Notes: generated from the letters alone by a model not told the origin. Shown: positions 50,525 to 60,690, counted from the stretch's first letter. The stretch is 64,000 nt of DNA from Ensifer sp. IC3342 (GCF_020193655.1 NZ_JADYVE010000013.1:1-64000), one strand, 5' to 3'. A program made the numbers and translations.

Positions 50525-50805
50525 CTATGACAGCGACAGTGAGGCATTACCTTATTGAAAAAGGGGAAACAGTTTTCGATTGATCAGCGGTAATACCGTC
50601 GATCGGCAACGTCTCGATCGCTTATGTTATCCATGCATTTCCGGATACTTGATGCCGCAGGGCGCGCACGACCGACTTGAACGGGGATGCTGCATGATTC
50701 CTTAAATCGAAATCGAGTTAAGGACAAAATAAGCAGCAATTCAAAGTGCTACAGCGACCTTTGTGCGTTGGACGCGCGGCGCTGTAAAGTGCTCGTTTCT
50801 CCATC

Positions 50806-50837
50806 AAGCAAAAGCCGGAGCTGTTTCCAGCCCCGGC
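50806..50837 (-). terminator. Rho-independent terminator of the glp transport operon
   Basis: On the minus strand, the 10-bp stem GCCGGGGCTG / CAGCTCCGGC with a GAAA loop is followed by TTTTGCTT. It lies 62 bases after the glpV stop. A second GC hairpin without a T-run (50859-50884) lies between the two. The rest of the 433-bp gap between the permease start and glpV shows no gene. Confidence 0.75.
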
Positions 50838-50898
50838 GCCGCATCTCCGGATATCGTGGTGCCGCCCGACAATTCGGACGGCACCCGCCTTGGGAGGC

Positions 50899-52623
50899 TT
50901 AGTTCGTCTCCCAGCTCTTGACCAGGTCGTCATAGTTGACGGTGATCGGCTTTTCCTTCTCGTTCTCGACCTTCAGCTGCGGAGCGAGGTTGCCGGCCTT
51001 GACGGCTTCCGCATTCCAATATTCGAGGTCGTGCTCTTCCGCCAGCTTCGGGCCGATGTCGCCCTGAACGCCGGCACGCTCGAGGCGCTGCAGCACCTTT
51101 TCCTGCTCGGCGCAGAGCGAGTCCATGGCTTCCTGGGCGGTCTTTGCGCCGGAGGATGCATCGCCGATCGCCTGCCACCAAAGCTGGGCCAGCTTCGGAT
51201 AGTCAGGCACGTTCGTGCCGGTCGGCGACCACTGCAGGCGGGCCGGCGAACGGTAGAACTCGATCAGGCCGCCGAGCTTCGGGGCGCGCTCGGTGAAGCT
51301 CGGATGATCGAGTGTCGACTGACGGATGAAGGTGAGACCGACATGGCTCTTCTTCACGTCCACCGTCTTGGAGGTCACGAACTGCGCGTAGAGCCAAGCG
51401 GCCTTGGCGCGGTCATCCGGAGTGGATTTCAGAATCGTCCAGGAACCGGCGTCCTGATAGCCGAGCTTCATGCCGTCCTTCCAATAGACGCCGTGCGGGC
51501 TCGGGGCAAAACGCCACTTCGGCGTGCCGTCCTCGTTGACGACCGGCAGGCCTTGCTTCACGAAGTCGGCGGTAAATGCCGTATAGGTGAACATCTGCTG
51601 GGCGATCTCACCCTGCGAGGGGACCGGACCGGATTCCGAGAAGGTCATGCCCTGGGCGGCAGCCGGAGCATAGGCCTTCAGCCAGTCGAGATATTTCTGG
51701 ATCGCATAGACCGAGGCCGGGCCGTTGGTGTCGCCGCCGCGTGCAACGCAGGAGCCGACGGGACGCGAATTCTCGTCGACCCGGATACCCCATTCGTCGA
51801 CCGGCTTGCCGTTCGGGATGCCCTTGTCGCCGTTGCCGGCCATCGACAGCCAAGCGTCGGTGAAGCGCCAACCGAGCGACGGGTCCTTCTTACCGTAGTC
51901 CATGTGGCCGTAGACCTTCTTGCCGTCGATCTCGCGGCCGGTGAAGAACTCGGCAATGTCCTCATAGGCCGACCAGTTGACCGGAACGCCGAGGTCGTAG
52001 CCGTACTTGGCCTTGAACTCCTCCTGGATCTTCGGATCGTTGAACCAGTCGTAACGGAACCAGTAGAGGTTCGCGAACTGCTGGTCGGGAAGCTGGTAGA
52101 GCTTACCGTCCGGGGCCGTCGTGAACGACTTGCCGATGAAGTCGTCGATGTCGAGGCTGGGGTTGGTGACGTCCTTGCCCTCGTTCGCCATGAAGTCGGT
52201 CAGGCTGCGGGCCTGCTGATAGCGCCAATGGGTGCCGATCAGATCCGAGTCGTTGATGTAGGCGTCATAGACGTTTTCGCCCGACTGCATCTGCGTCTGC
52301 AGCTTTTCGACGACGTCGCCTTCGCCGATCAGGTCGTGCGTGATCTTGATGCCGGTGATGTCGGAGAAGGCCTTGGCGAGGGTCTTCGATTCATATTCAT
52401 GGGTCGTGATCGTTTCGGAGACGACCTTGATTTCCATGCCGGCAAAGGGCTTTGCCGCATCGACGAACCACTGCATTTCCGCTTCCTGGGCGGCGCGGTC
52501 GAGCGACGAGAGGTCGCCGATTTCCTTGTCCAGGAACGCCTTTGCCTCATCCATGCCGGCATAGGCCGAGCCGGTGAGAGCCAGCAGCATTGCTGCCGTC
52601 GTCGTTAGAAGATGCCGTCGCAT
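50899..52623 (-). CDS. glpV: Glycerol ABC transporter substrate-binding protein GlpV
   Basis: 574 residues. A signal peptide (about 1-22, LLALTGSAYAG) sends it to the periplasm. Long type-1-like solute-binding protein with KVVSETITTHEYESKTLAKAFSDITGIKITHDLIGEG near the start and LWWQAIGDASSGAKTAQEAMDSL near the end. It belongs to the group of oversized binding proteins of the rhizobial GlpSTPQUV glycerol system. It is the last gene of the operon, 80 bp after glpU. Confidence 0.92.
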   Translation of the reverse strand: MRRHLLTTTAAMLLALTGSAYAGMDEAKAFLDKEIGDLSSLDRAAQEAEMQWFVDAAKPFAGMEIKVVSETITTHEYESKTLAKAFSDITGIKITHDLIGEGDVVEKLQTQMQSGENVYDAYINDSDLIGTHWRYQQARSLTDFMANEGKDVTNPSLDIDDFIGKSFTTAPDGKLYQLPDQQFANLYWFRYDWFNDPKIQEEFKAKYGYDLGVPVNWSAYEDIAEFFTGREIDGKKVYGHMDYGKKDPSLGWRFTDAWLSMAGNGDKGIPNGKPVDEWGIRVDENSRPVGSCVARGGDTNGPASVYAIQKYLDWLKAYAPAAAQGMTFSESGPVPSQGEIAQQMFTYTAFTADFVKQGLPVVNEDGTPKWRFAPSPHGVYWKDGMKLGYQDAGSWTILKSTPDDRAKAAWLYAQFVTSKTVDVKKSHVGLTFIRQSTLDHPSFTERAPKLGGLIEFYRSPARLQWSPTGTNVPDYPKLAQLWWQAIGDASSGAKTAQEAMDSLCAEQEKVLQRLERAGVQGDIGPKLAEEHDLEYWNAEAVKAGNLAPQLKVENEKEKPITVNYDDLVKSWETN

Positions 52624-52703
52624 AATTTCCTCCCTTGGGTTTTGCGATTGCAGTTCATTGCAGTTTCGAGGGGCGCGCCGTCGATGCGCCCCCCATTTCG
52701 TTC

Positions 52704-53122
52704 TCAGACGTAGCGGAAGACGCCGATTGCATAAACCACCGAGAGCGCGACCGCCCACCAGAGGTTTGTGCCGACGAGTCCCAGCCAGCCGAGATGAATA
52801 AAAGCGGATCCGAGCAGCGAGACGAAGAGCCGGTCGCCGCGCGTCGTTTCGAAGCGCAGGATGCCGACGCGCGGATTGCCTCCGGGCCGGGCATATTCCC
52901 AGACGGCCATCAGCGACAGCAGCGCGAAGATCGTCAGAAAGAACATCGCGGTCGGGAAGGACCAGGCCATCCAGCCGCCGGGGATCAGCGGGGCGAACAC
53001 GTCGCGCTCGCCGTCCTTGACCGGTAGGGCGGAAAAGAGCAGGCCGGCAGCTATGACATAGACGACGAGCACGGCCGCAAGTGCGACGAGCCAGCGGTTC
53101 TTGCGCGTGGCAATGGTTTCCA

Positions 53123-53123
<1 letters not shown>
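52704..53123 (-). CDS. glpU: Small membrane protein GlpU (DUF2160-like)
   Basis: 139 residues with about four membrane helices. It is not an ABC permease and has no ATP-binding motif. Small membrane proteins of this type occur in the rhizobial glycerol ABC operon between the second permease and the binding protein; the role is unclear. It overlaps glpQ by 1 bp. Confidence 0.85.
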
Positions 53124-53947
<824 letters not shown>

Positions 53948-53965
53948 AATGTCCTCCCTCCCTTC

Positions 53966-54832
53966 TCAGCCTTGCGCGTCACTGGTGGTCATCACCGTGT
54001 AGAAGATCCACGAGAGCAAGAGGATGATGAGGAAGTAGATGATCGAGAGGGCTGCGGCCGGGCCGAGATCGAACTGGCCGATCGCCATCTTGACGAGATC
54101 GATCGACAGGAAGGTCGTCGAATTGCCCGGACCACCGCCAGTGACGACGAAAGGCTCCGTGTAGATCATGAAACTGTCCATGAAGCGCAGCAGGAAGGCG
54201 ATCAAGAGCACGCGCTTCATCTTTGGAAGCTGGATGTAGCGGAAGACGGACCAGCGCGAGGCGCCGTCAATCTTGGCCGCCTGGTAATAGGCGTCCGGGA
54301 TCGAGACGAGGCCGGCATAGCAGAGGAGCACGACGAGGCTCGTCCAGTGCCAGACGTCCATGATGATCAGCGTGACCCAGGCATCGAGCGGGTTCTGCAC
54401 ATAATTGTAATTGATGCCGAGCGATGCGAGCGTGCGTCCGAGCAGCCCGATGTCGACGCGACCAAAGACCTGCCAGATGGTGCCGACGACGTTCCACGGA
54501 ATGAGCAGCGGCAGCGCCATCAGGACGAGGCAGATCGGCACGCCGATGCCCTTTTTCGGCATGTTGAGTGCAATCACGATGCCGAGCGGGATCTCGATCG
54601 TCAGGATGATCGCCGAGAAGATCAGGTTGCGGGTGAGCGCATCCCAGAAGCGGTCGGATTCGAGCACATCCAGAAACCAGTCGGTGCCGGCCCAGAAGAA
54701 CTCGTTGTTGCCGAAGGTGTCCTGCACCGAATAGTTCACGACGGTCATCAGCGGGATCACGGCAGAGAAGGCGACGAGCACCAGCACCGGCAGGACCATG
54801 AACCAGGCCTTGTTGTTCCAGGTTTTTTCCAT
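53966..54832 (-). CDS. glpP: Glycerol ABC transporter permease GlpP
   Basis: 288 residues, six helices. MalF-type permease with the EAA-like loop LVSIPDAYYQAAKIDGASRWSVFRYIQLPKMK. It pairs with GlpQ. It begins 3 bp after the glpT stop, indicating coupled translation. Confidence 0.94.
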   Translation of the reverse strand: MEKTWNNKAWFMVLPVLVLVAFSAVIPLMTVVNYSVQDTFGNNEFFWAGTDWFLDVLESDRFWDALTRNLIFSAIILTIEIPLGIVIALNMPKKGIGVPICLVLMALPLLIPWNVVGTIWQVFGRVDIGLLGRTLASLGINYNYVQNPLDAWVTLIIMDVWHWTSLVVLLCYAGLVSIPDAYYQAAKIDGASRWSVFRYIQLPKMKRVLLIAFLLRFMDSFMIYTEPFVVTGGGPGNSTTFLSIDLVKMAIGQFDLGPAAALSIIYFLIILLLSWIFYTVMTTSDAQG

Positions 54833-54835
54833 GGC

Positions 54836-55906
54836 TCAGGCCTCCTCACCGACGCGCCAGGAATCGGCGTAGATATTGATTGCCTTCGGATCGAAGGTGA
54901 CGCGCGGTTCGGCGGGAATTTCGCCGTCCTCGTCGACGATGATCGAGATCGGCAGGTCGGCGAAACGCGCGCGGACGATCTTGTGTCGGCCGATGTCCTC
55001 GATCTTGTTGATGGCGACCGGCATGCCTTCGCGTCCAAGCAAAACGAATTCGGGGCGGATGCCGAGCTCGGTCTTGGCGCCGGGCTTGATCTTCGGCAGG
55101 AAATTGAGCGCGATGCTCTCGCCGCCGATCGCGGCCGTGTTGCCGGCGATCTTCGCCGGCAGCACGTTCATGCCGGGCGACCCGATAAAGTAGCCGACGA
55201 AGGTATGTCGCGGCCGCTCGAAAAGCTCGGCCGGCGTGCCGATCTGGACGATCTGGCCGTCATACATGACCACGACCTTGTCGGCGAAAGTCAGTGCCTC
55301 GGTCTGGTCATGCGTCACGTAGACCATGGTGAAGCCGAACTGCCTGTGGAGCCGCTTGATCTGCGAGCGCAGCACCCATTTCATTTCGGGGTCGATCACG
55401 GTCAGCGGCTCATCGAAGAGGATGGCGCTGACATCCGAGCGGACGAGGCCGCGGCCAAGTGAGATCTTCTGCTTCTGGTCGGCGGTCAGTCGGCGTGCGG
55501 TCTTCTTCGCCCAGCCGCCGAGACCAGTCATCTCGATGATCTCCTTGACGCGCCGATCGACTTCCGCCTCCGGGACGTGCCGGTTTCGCAGCGGGAAGGC
55601 GAGATTGTCGTAAACCGTCATCGTGTCGTAGATGACCGGGAACTGGAACACTTGGGCGATGTTGCGGTCCTGCGTGGACAACTGCGTGACATCGTGGCCA
55701 TCGAAGAGAATTCGCCCTTCGGACGGATTGATGAGACCCGAAATGATGTTGAGAAGCGTTGTCTTGCCGCATCCGGAAGGACCGAGCAGCGCATAGGCGC
55801 CGCCATCGTTCCATTCGTGATGCACTTCCCTCAGGGCGTAATCCGCTTCCGACGTCGGCTTGGCGCCGTAGGCGTGGCGGATATGTTCTAGATTGATTCT
55901 TGCCAT
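54836..55906 (-). CDS. glpT: Glycerol ABC transporter ATP-binding protein GlpT
   Basis: 356 residues. Walker A GPSGCGKT (42-49), Q-loop VFQF, Walker B AILFDE (161-166) and the H-loop histidine in YVTHDQTEAL (H199) are intact. The signature, however, reads LTADQ (140-144) instead of LSGGQ. A C-terminal regulatory OB-like domain follows (IGSPGMNVLPA, TELGIRPEFVLL). With GlpS it would form an asymmetric dimer. This GlpT is an ATPase and is unrelated to the glycerol-3-phosphate antiporter of the same name. Start by the GGAGGAGAA ribosome site. Confidence 0.93.
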   Translation of the reverse strand: MARINLEHIRHAYGAKPTSEADYALREVHHEWNDGGAYALLGPSGCGKTTLLNIISGLINPSEGRILFDGHDVTQLSTQDRNIAQVFQFPVIYDTMTVYDNLAFPLRNRHVPEAEVDRRVKEIIEMTGLGGWAKKTARRLTADQKQKISLGRGLVRSDVSAILFDEPLTVIDPEMKWVLRSQIKRLHRQFGFTMVYVTHDQTEALTFADKVVVMYDGQIVQIGTPAELFERPRHTFVGYFIGSPGMNVLPAKIAGNTAAIGGESIALNFLPKIKPGAKTELGIRPEFVLLGREGMPVAINKIEDIGRHKIVRARFADLPISIIVDEDGEIPAEPRVTFDPKAINIYADSWRVGEEA

Positions 55907-55926
55907 TTTCTCCTCCCAGCGCCGCC

Positions 55927-56997
55927 TCAGGCCGTGCCGCCGATCGCGCGACCGTCCGGACCGAAGACCATCAGGTGGCGTGTATCGACAAAGAGCTGAA
56001 GAACCGCGTCCGGTTCGATGTCGTGAACGCCGGGCGCGAGCATGACCCAGCGCGCGCCGGCAAAACCGACGTGAATGAAGCTCTCCGAGCCTGCGATCTC
56101 GGAAATCGCCGTCTTGACGGTAAGCGCATTGCCGCTGCCGTTTGGCGGATCGAAAGAAAGGTGGTGCGGCTGGAAGGCGACCGTGCATGGGCCGTCGGGG
56201 ACGGCAGAAAGGTGGGCCGGAACGGTAAGCACGGGCTTCCCATCGAGCGTGAAATCCGCTCCCGTCTTCACAAGCTCGATCGTATTCAGCGGCGGATCGG
56301 CGAAGGTGCGCGCGGTGACGATGTCGATCGGGCGGCGATAGACATCAATGGTGCGGCCGAACTGGGTGACGCGGCCCTCGCTCAGGGTCGCGGTATTGCC
56401 GCCGAGCAGCAAGGCCTCGGACGGCTCCGTCGTCGCATAGACGAAGATCGCGCCGGAGGCGGCGAAGATCTTGGGCAGTTCCTCGCGCAGTTCCTCGCGC
56501 AGCTTGTAGTCGAGATTGGCGAGCGGTTCGTCGAGCAGCACCAGATCGGCGTTCTTGACGATCGCACGCGCAAGGGCGGTGCGCTGTTGCTGGCCACCAG
56601 AAAGATTCAAGGGTGTGCGATCGAGATAGGGAGTGAGCTTCAGGAGTTCGGCCGCCTTGCGCACTTCCCCATCGACGGTTGCGCTATCGGCGCCCTTGAT
56701 GCGCATTGGCGAGGCGATGTTGTCGTAGACCGTCATCGCCGGATAGTTAATGAACTGCTGGTAGACCATGGCGACAGAGCGCTGCTGCACCGGCAAGCCG
56801 GTGACGTCGGCGCCATCGAAGCGAAGCGAACCGGAGGCAGGCTTGTCGAGACCGGCCATCAGCCGCATCAGCGACGTCTTGCCGGAAAGCGTGGGGCCGA
56901 GCAGCACATTGAGCGACCCCCTCTCCAGCACAAGGTCGGTCGGGTGGATATGCGTCTCCCCGCCCACGACCTTGGATATGTTCTTCATTTCAAGCAT
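55927..56997 (-). CDS. glpS: Glycerol ABC transporter ATP-binding protein GlpS
   Basis: 356 residues. Walker A GPTLSGKT (34-41), Q-loop VYQQ, canonical signature LSGGQ (132-136) and Walker B LVLLDE (152-157) are present. At the H-loop, the expected histidine is a threonine (YATTEPSEAL, T190). The C-terminal domain resembles that of GlpT. The losses in GlpS and GlpT are complementary. Gene order glpD-glpS-glpT-glpP-glpQ-glpU-glpV matches the rhizobial glycerol locus. Confidence 0.93.
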   Translation of the reverse strand: MLEMKNISKVVGGETHIHPTDLVLERGSLNVLLGPTLSGKTSLMRLMAGLDKPASGSLRFDGADVTGLPVQQRSVAMVYQQFINYPAMTVYDNIASPMRIKGADSATVDGEVRKAAELLKLTPYLDRTPLNLSGGQQQRTALARAIVKNADLVLLDEPLANLDYKLREELREELPKIFAASGAIFVYATTEPSEALLLGGNTATLSEGRVTQFGRTIDVYRRPIDIVTARTFADPPLNTIELVKTGADFTLDGKPVLTVPAHLSAVPDGPCTVAFQPHHLSFDPPNGSGNALTVKTAISEIAGSESFIHVGFAGARWVMLAPGVHDIEPDAVLQLFVDTRHLMVFGPDGRAIGGTA

Positions 56998-57080
56998 TGA
57001 ATTCTCCGGTGTTCCACCCAGCCATCGGCAGTCTCATTGCAGGATAGCGGGCCTTCGCTTTTCCGCCCGCATAGCATGAC

Positions 57081-58598
57081 CTAGGCGGCAGCGTTGGCCG
57101 CATCCTGCATATATTCCTCCAGCTCCGCCGCTTCCGCCGGCGAGAGCTTCAGTCCCAGTTTCGTCCGGCGCCACAATACGTCCTCCGCGCGTCGCGCCCA
57201 TTCCTGCTCGATCAGCCAATTGACTTCGGTTTCGTAAAGGTCTGCTCCGAAACGTTTTCCGAGATCGGCCTCGCTCGCCGCCTTGCCGAGAAGCCGTGCC
57301 GCCCGCGTGCCGTAGAGCCGCACGAGGCGGCGCGCGTGTGAATTGGCGAGAAAAGGGTAGCGCGCCTTGAGGCTGGCGACCTCGGCATCGTAGCAGGTGG
57401 CGGGAAAATCGCCGCCTGGCAGGCTCGATTCGGCGGTCCATTTCCGGCCCTTGACCCCGATCGCCTCGCCGATTTTCTCCAGCGCGGATTCGCTCAGCCG
57501 CCGGTAGGTCGTGAGCTTGCCGCCGAAAACGTTCAAGAGGGGTGCCTGGCCGTTCTGACCTTCGAGGCGCAGCACGTAATCGCGGGTCGCTTCCTGCGCC
57601 TTGCTGGCGCCGTCGTCGAACAGCGGTCGCACCGCCGAATACGTCCAAACGATGTCGTCGCGCGTCACCGGATCAGTGAAGTATTCGCTCGCCGCCTTGC
57701 AAAGATAGTCGATCTCGGCGTCGTTGATGCGCGCCTCCGCCGGGTTGCCTTCGAAATCGTGATCCGTCGTTCCGATCAGCGTGAAATCGTTCTCGTATGG
57801 AATGGCGAAGATGATCCGCCCGTCTGGGTTCTGGAAGAAATAGGCGCGCGGATCGTCAAACTTCTTCTTCACGACGATATGGCTGCCCTGGACGAGGCGG
57901 ACATTGTGCACGTCGTTCTTACCGATCGCGTCGGCGAGCACCCGATCCACCCAGGGACCGGTGGCGTTGACGAGCATGCGGGCACGCAGCGTTGCGCGCG
58001 CGCCCGTCACCATGTTTTCCGTTTCGATCGCCCAGTGTCCGTCGTTGCGGCGTGCGGAGACCACCCGGGTGCGCGGCATGACCCGCGCGCCGCGATCGGC
58101 CGCATCGCGAGCGTTCAGCACCACAAGGCGCGCATCGTTGACCCAGCCGTCGGAATATTCGAATGCCTTGGTGAAAAGCCGCTTCAGCGGCGATCCCGCC
58201 GGGTCGCGGGTCATGTCCAGCGTGCGGGTCGGTGGCAACAGCTTGCGGCCGCCGATATGATCATAAAGAAACAGGCCGAGGCGGATGAGCCAGGCCGGAC
58301 GCATGCCGCCCTTGTGGAAGGGCAGCACGAAGCGCATCGGCCAGATGACGTGCGGTGCCATCGCCCACAAGATTTCGCGCTCCATCAGCGCCTCGCGGAC
58401 GAGACGGAACTCATAGTATTCGAGATAGCGCAGACCGCCGTGGATAAGCTTCGTGGAGCCGGACGATGTGCCGGAGGCGAAATCCTTCATTTCGGCCAGC
58501 GCGACAGAATAACCCCGACCAACCGCATCGCGCGCAATGCCGCATCCGTTGATGCCGCCGCCTATGACGAAGACGTCGAAGATCGTCTGCTCTGACAC
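57081..58598 (-). CDS. glpD: Glycerol-3-phosphate dehydrogenase, aerobic
   Basis: 505 residues. FAD-dependent enzyme at the inner membrane that oxidises glycerol 3-phosphate to dihydroxyacetone phosphate and reduces quinone. N-terminal FAD motif VFVIGGGINGCGIARDA, then GTSSGSTKLIHGGLRYLE, and the C-terminal DAO_C domain (EVNWLIEQEWARRAEDVLWRRTKLGL). The GTG at 58598 is chosen because GGAGGGG lies 7 bases upstream; in-frame codons further up are less well placed. The glp transport operon follows after 83 bp; no glycerol kinase gene is in the window. Confidence 0.96.
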   Translation of the reverse strand: MSEQTIFDVFVIGGGINGCGIARDAVGRGYSVALAEMKDFASGTSSGSTKLIHGGLRYLEYYEFRLVREALMEREILWAMAPHVIWPMRFVLPFHKGGMRPAWLIRLGLFLYDHIGGRKLLPPTRTLDMTRDPAGSPLKRLFTKAFEYSDGWVNDARLVVLNARDAADRGARVMPRTRVVSARRNDGHWAIETENMVTGARATLRARMLVNATGPWVDRVLADAIGKNDVHNVRLVQGSHIVVKKKFDDPRAYFFQNPDGRIIFAIPYENDFTLIGTTDHDFEGNPAEARINDAEIDYLCKAASEYFTDPVTRDDIVWTYSAVRPLFDDGASKAQEATRDYVLRLEGQNGQAPLLNVFGGKLTTYRRLSESALEKIGEAIGVKGRKWTAESSLPGGDFPATCYDAEVASLKARYPFLANSHARRLVRLYGTRAARLLGKAASEADLGKRFGADLYETEVNWLIEQEWARRAEDVLWRRTKLGLKLSPAEAAELEEYMQDAANAAA

Positions 58599-58660
58599 TG
58601 TATTTCCCCTCCGCATTTCGCAATGCACAAATTGATGCGGCTGCGAAAGTGAAATCAGTT

Positions 58661-58695
58661 AAAACGAAAACATATCGAATGTCAAACGAATGTTT
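58661..58695. promoter_or_regulatory. Candidate GlpR operator upstream of glpD
   Basis: AAAACGAAA (58661-58669) is followed by two further CGAA units at about 11-12-bp spacing (ATCGAAT, AACGAAT). Direct CGAA/TTCG repeats at one helical turn are typical of DeoR-family operators. The same 9-mer occurs in an inverted repeat before glpR, which supports shared control by GlpR. Confidence 0.55.
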
Positions 58696-58726
58696 CCCGA
58701 TGTGGCGCGCCTCAACGCGTGCCCAA

Positions 58727-59491
58727 TCAGGCATCGGTCTCGATCAGCCGAACGTCCTGTTCGGCACATATTTTCCGAACGTTTTCAATGATGCAGTGGT
58801 CGGTGATGAAAGTCTGGACCTGAGAGATGTGGCCGATCCTGACCGGCGCAGTTCGTTCGAATTTCGTCGAGTCCGAAACGAGAATGACGTGCCGCGCATT
58901 TGCGATGATCGCCTGAGCGACTTTCACTTCACGATAATCGAAATCGAGAAGTGCGCCGTCATGGTCAATCGCCGAAGCTCCGATGACGGCGAAATCCACC
59001 TTGAACTGCTTGATGAAATCGACGGCGGCCTCGCCGACGATGCCTCCGTCGGAGCCGCGCACGACACCGCCCGCGATCACCACCTCGATCGAGGGGAATA
59101 CGCGCAACCTGTTGGCAACATTGATGTTGTTGGTGATGACCATCAATTCCTTGTGGTCGAGCAGCGCCTCGCCAACCGCTTCGGTGGTGGTGCCGATATT
59201 GATGAAGAGCGAGGCGTTGTCGGGAATAAGCGCGGCGGCGGCGCGGCCGATCGCCTGCTTTTCCGACGCGGCGATCTGTCGGCGTGCGTCGTATTTGACG
59301 TTTTCCTTCCCGCTCGGGAAAATAGCCCCGCCATGAATGCGGTTCAGCACCCTGGCATCGCAGAGATCGTTGAGGTCCTTGCGGATCGTTTGCGGCGTCA
59401 CCGAAAAGCGCTGGGCAAGCTCTTCGACGAGCACGCGCCCCTCCGATTTCGCCAATTCCAGGATTTCCGCTTGCCGCCCGCTGAGGTACAT
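58727..59491 (-). CDS. glpR: DeoR-family regulator, glycerol operon repressor GlpR
   Basis: 254 residues. N-terminal winged HTH (GRQAEILELAKSEGRVLVEELAQRFSVTPQTIRKDLNDL) and the DeoR sugar-phosphate-sensing domain (LFINIGTTTEAVGEAL, VIGASAIDHDGALLDFD). In the glp context the ligand is probably glycerol 3-phosphate. It lies 128 bp upstream of glpD on the same strand. Confidence 0.92.
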   Translation of the reverse strand: MYLSGRQAEILELAKSEGRVLVEELAQRFSVTPQTIRKDLNDLCDARVLNRIHGGAIFPSGKENVKYDARRQIAASEKQAIGRAAAALIPDNASLFINIGTTTEAVGEALLDHKELMVITNNINVANRLRVFPSIEVVIAGGVVRGSDGGIVGEAAVDFIKQFKVDFAVIGASAIDHDGALLDFDYREVKVAQAIIANARHVILVSDSTKFERTAPVRIGHISQVQTFITDHCIIENVRKICAEQDVRLIETDA

Positions 59492-59505
59492 CTTGGCTCC
59501 CTAGT

Positions 59506-59538
59506 TTTCGTTTTCTTTCATAATATGCAAAAACGAAA
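59506..59538. promoter_or_regulatory. Inverted repeat upstream of glpR (candidate autoregulatory operator)
   Basis: TTTCGTTTT (59506-59514) and its exact complement AAAACGAAA (59530-59538) flank a 15-bp spacer, 14 bp upstream of the glpR start. The half-site matches the one before glpD. Confidence 0.6.
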
Positions 59539-59755
59539 GCCTTGCAATTTCAGAAGTCAGCGTTTTTGCACGACGCTGGTTTCGCGGCAATCGGGACGCG
59601 CCCATGTTGCAATCCGGCGGTGGATGGGCGAGCTTGTTGGTCTGTCAGGGCAGGAGAAAAGATGTTGCTTTTTTCTCCCGCATTCTGCGCCAATTTATGA
59701 CTGTTGATCGGCGCTTGTGATCCGGACCGAGATCGTGGGGTCAGAGGGGGGAGGC

Positions 59756-60526
59756 ATGTTTCATCCGGCCTTGTTCAAGGGCATGAACGTGGTGGTGACC
59801 GGCGGTGGCCGGGGTATCGGGCTGGAGGTCGCGCGGCAATTTCTCGATTGCGGCGCGCGTGTTCTCGTCCACATGGGCAGGACAGTCGCCCGCGAACGTC
59901 ACGATTTTCTCGAATTGGCCGTAACCGAGGGCAGGGCGTTTCTTTGCGCCGCCGATTTTCTTGTCGCCGGCGGCGTCGAAAGTCTGGCGGATGCCGTTCG
60001 GGAGCGGTTCGACAGTGTCGATGTCCTCATCAACAATGCCGGCACGATGGTCGGGCGCTTCCCTGCCGCCGAGCTGACCGACGAAGACTATCGCACCGTG
60101 GTGCAGCTCAATCAGACGTCGGTCGTCGAGATGACGAGGGCAATGCTGCCGCTCTTGCGCAGGGGCACCCATCCTGCGATCGTCAACACCGTGTCGATCT
60201 CCGCCTCGACCGGCGGCAGCGCCGGCTCGTCGATCTACTCCGCCACCAAGGCCTTCGTCGCGACCTATTCGAAGGCACTGGCGCGCGAGCTGGCGCCGGA
60301 GGGCATCCGCGTCAACTGCGTCTCGCCGGGAACGATCGCGACCGACTTCCACGAACGCTACTCGTCGCCGGAGAAGCTCGAGGCGACGCGCAAGACGATC
60401 CCGCTCGGCCGGCTCGGCAGCGCCGAGGATTGCGCGCCGGCCTATCTCTTCCTCGCGTCGCACGCGCTTTCAGGCTATATCACCGGCCAGGTGCTCGAGG
60501 TGAATGGGGGTCAGCTTATCTGCTAG
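59756..60526 (+). CDS. Short-chain dehydrogenase/reductase
   Basis: 256 residues, classical SDR. TGGGRGIG cofactor motif, NNAGT, the catalytic Ser (NTVSISASTGGSAGSS), Tyr-x-x-x-Lys in IYSATKAF, and the C-terminal GYITGQVLEVNGG. The ATG at 59756 follows AGGGGGGAGG, favoured over an upstream GTG at 59717. Substrate unknown; it is divergent from glpR across 264 bp and not clearly part of a pathway here. Confidence 0.91.
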   Translation: MFHPALFKGMNVVVTGGGRGIGLEVARQFLDCGARVLVHMGRTVARERHDFLELAVTEGRAFLCAADFLVAGGVESLADAVRERFDSVDVLINNAGTMVGRFPAAELTDEDYRTVVQLNQTSVVEMTRAMLPLLRRGTHPAIVNTVSISASTGGSAGSSIYSATKAFVATYSKALARELAPEGIRVNCVSPGTIATDFHERYSSPEKLEATRKTIPLGRLGSAEDCAPAYLFLASHALSGYITGQVLEVNGGQLIC

Positions 60527-60554
60527 GGTCACGGGAAGCTATATCGGTTTTCTG

Positions 60555-60663
60555 CCCTCATCCGCCTGCCGGCGCCTTCTCCCCGACTGCGGGAGAAGGG
60601 ACATGCCGCGCCGTCCCAGTCCCCTCATCCCCGCACGCGAGGAGAGGGTTACGGTGAGGGGCA
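60555..60663. repeat. RIME-like repeat between the SDR and the LysR gene
   Basis: It begins CCCTCATCCGCCTGCCGGCG, contains the hairpin CCTTCTCCC / GGGAGAAGG, the core GAAGGGACATGCCGCGCCG and ends GGTTACGGTGAGGGG. The 19-base core recurs with 18 matches, inverted, at the end of the window (63982-64000). Confidence 0.75.
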
Positions 60664-60690
60664 AACCAATTTTTACTCTAAAGGCCAGGG

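Noticed and set aside
48993..50547. A longer upstream-started frame overlapping the NCS2 permease and its leader
   Set aside because: It is a different reading frame with low-complexity Arg/His content; the GGAGGAG site and NCS2 homology fix the TTG start at 50465.
54836..56997. GlpT or GlpS as degenerate pseudogenes because of missing ABC motifs
   Set aside because: Both frames are full length with intact Walker A and B, and the losses are complementary, which fits a functional asymmetric pair better than decay.
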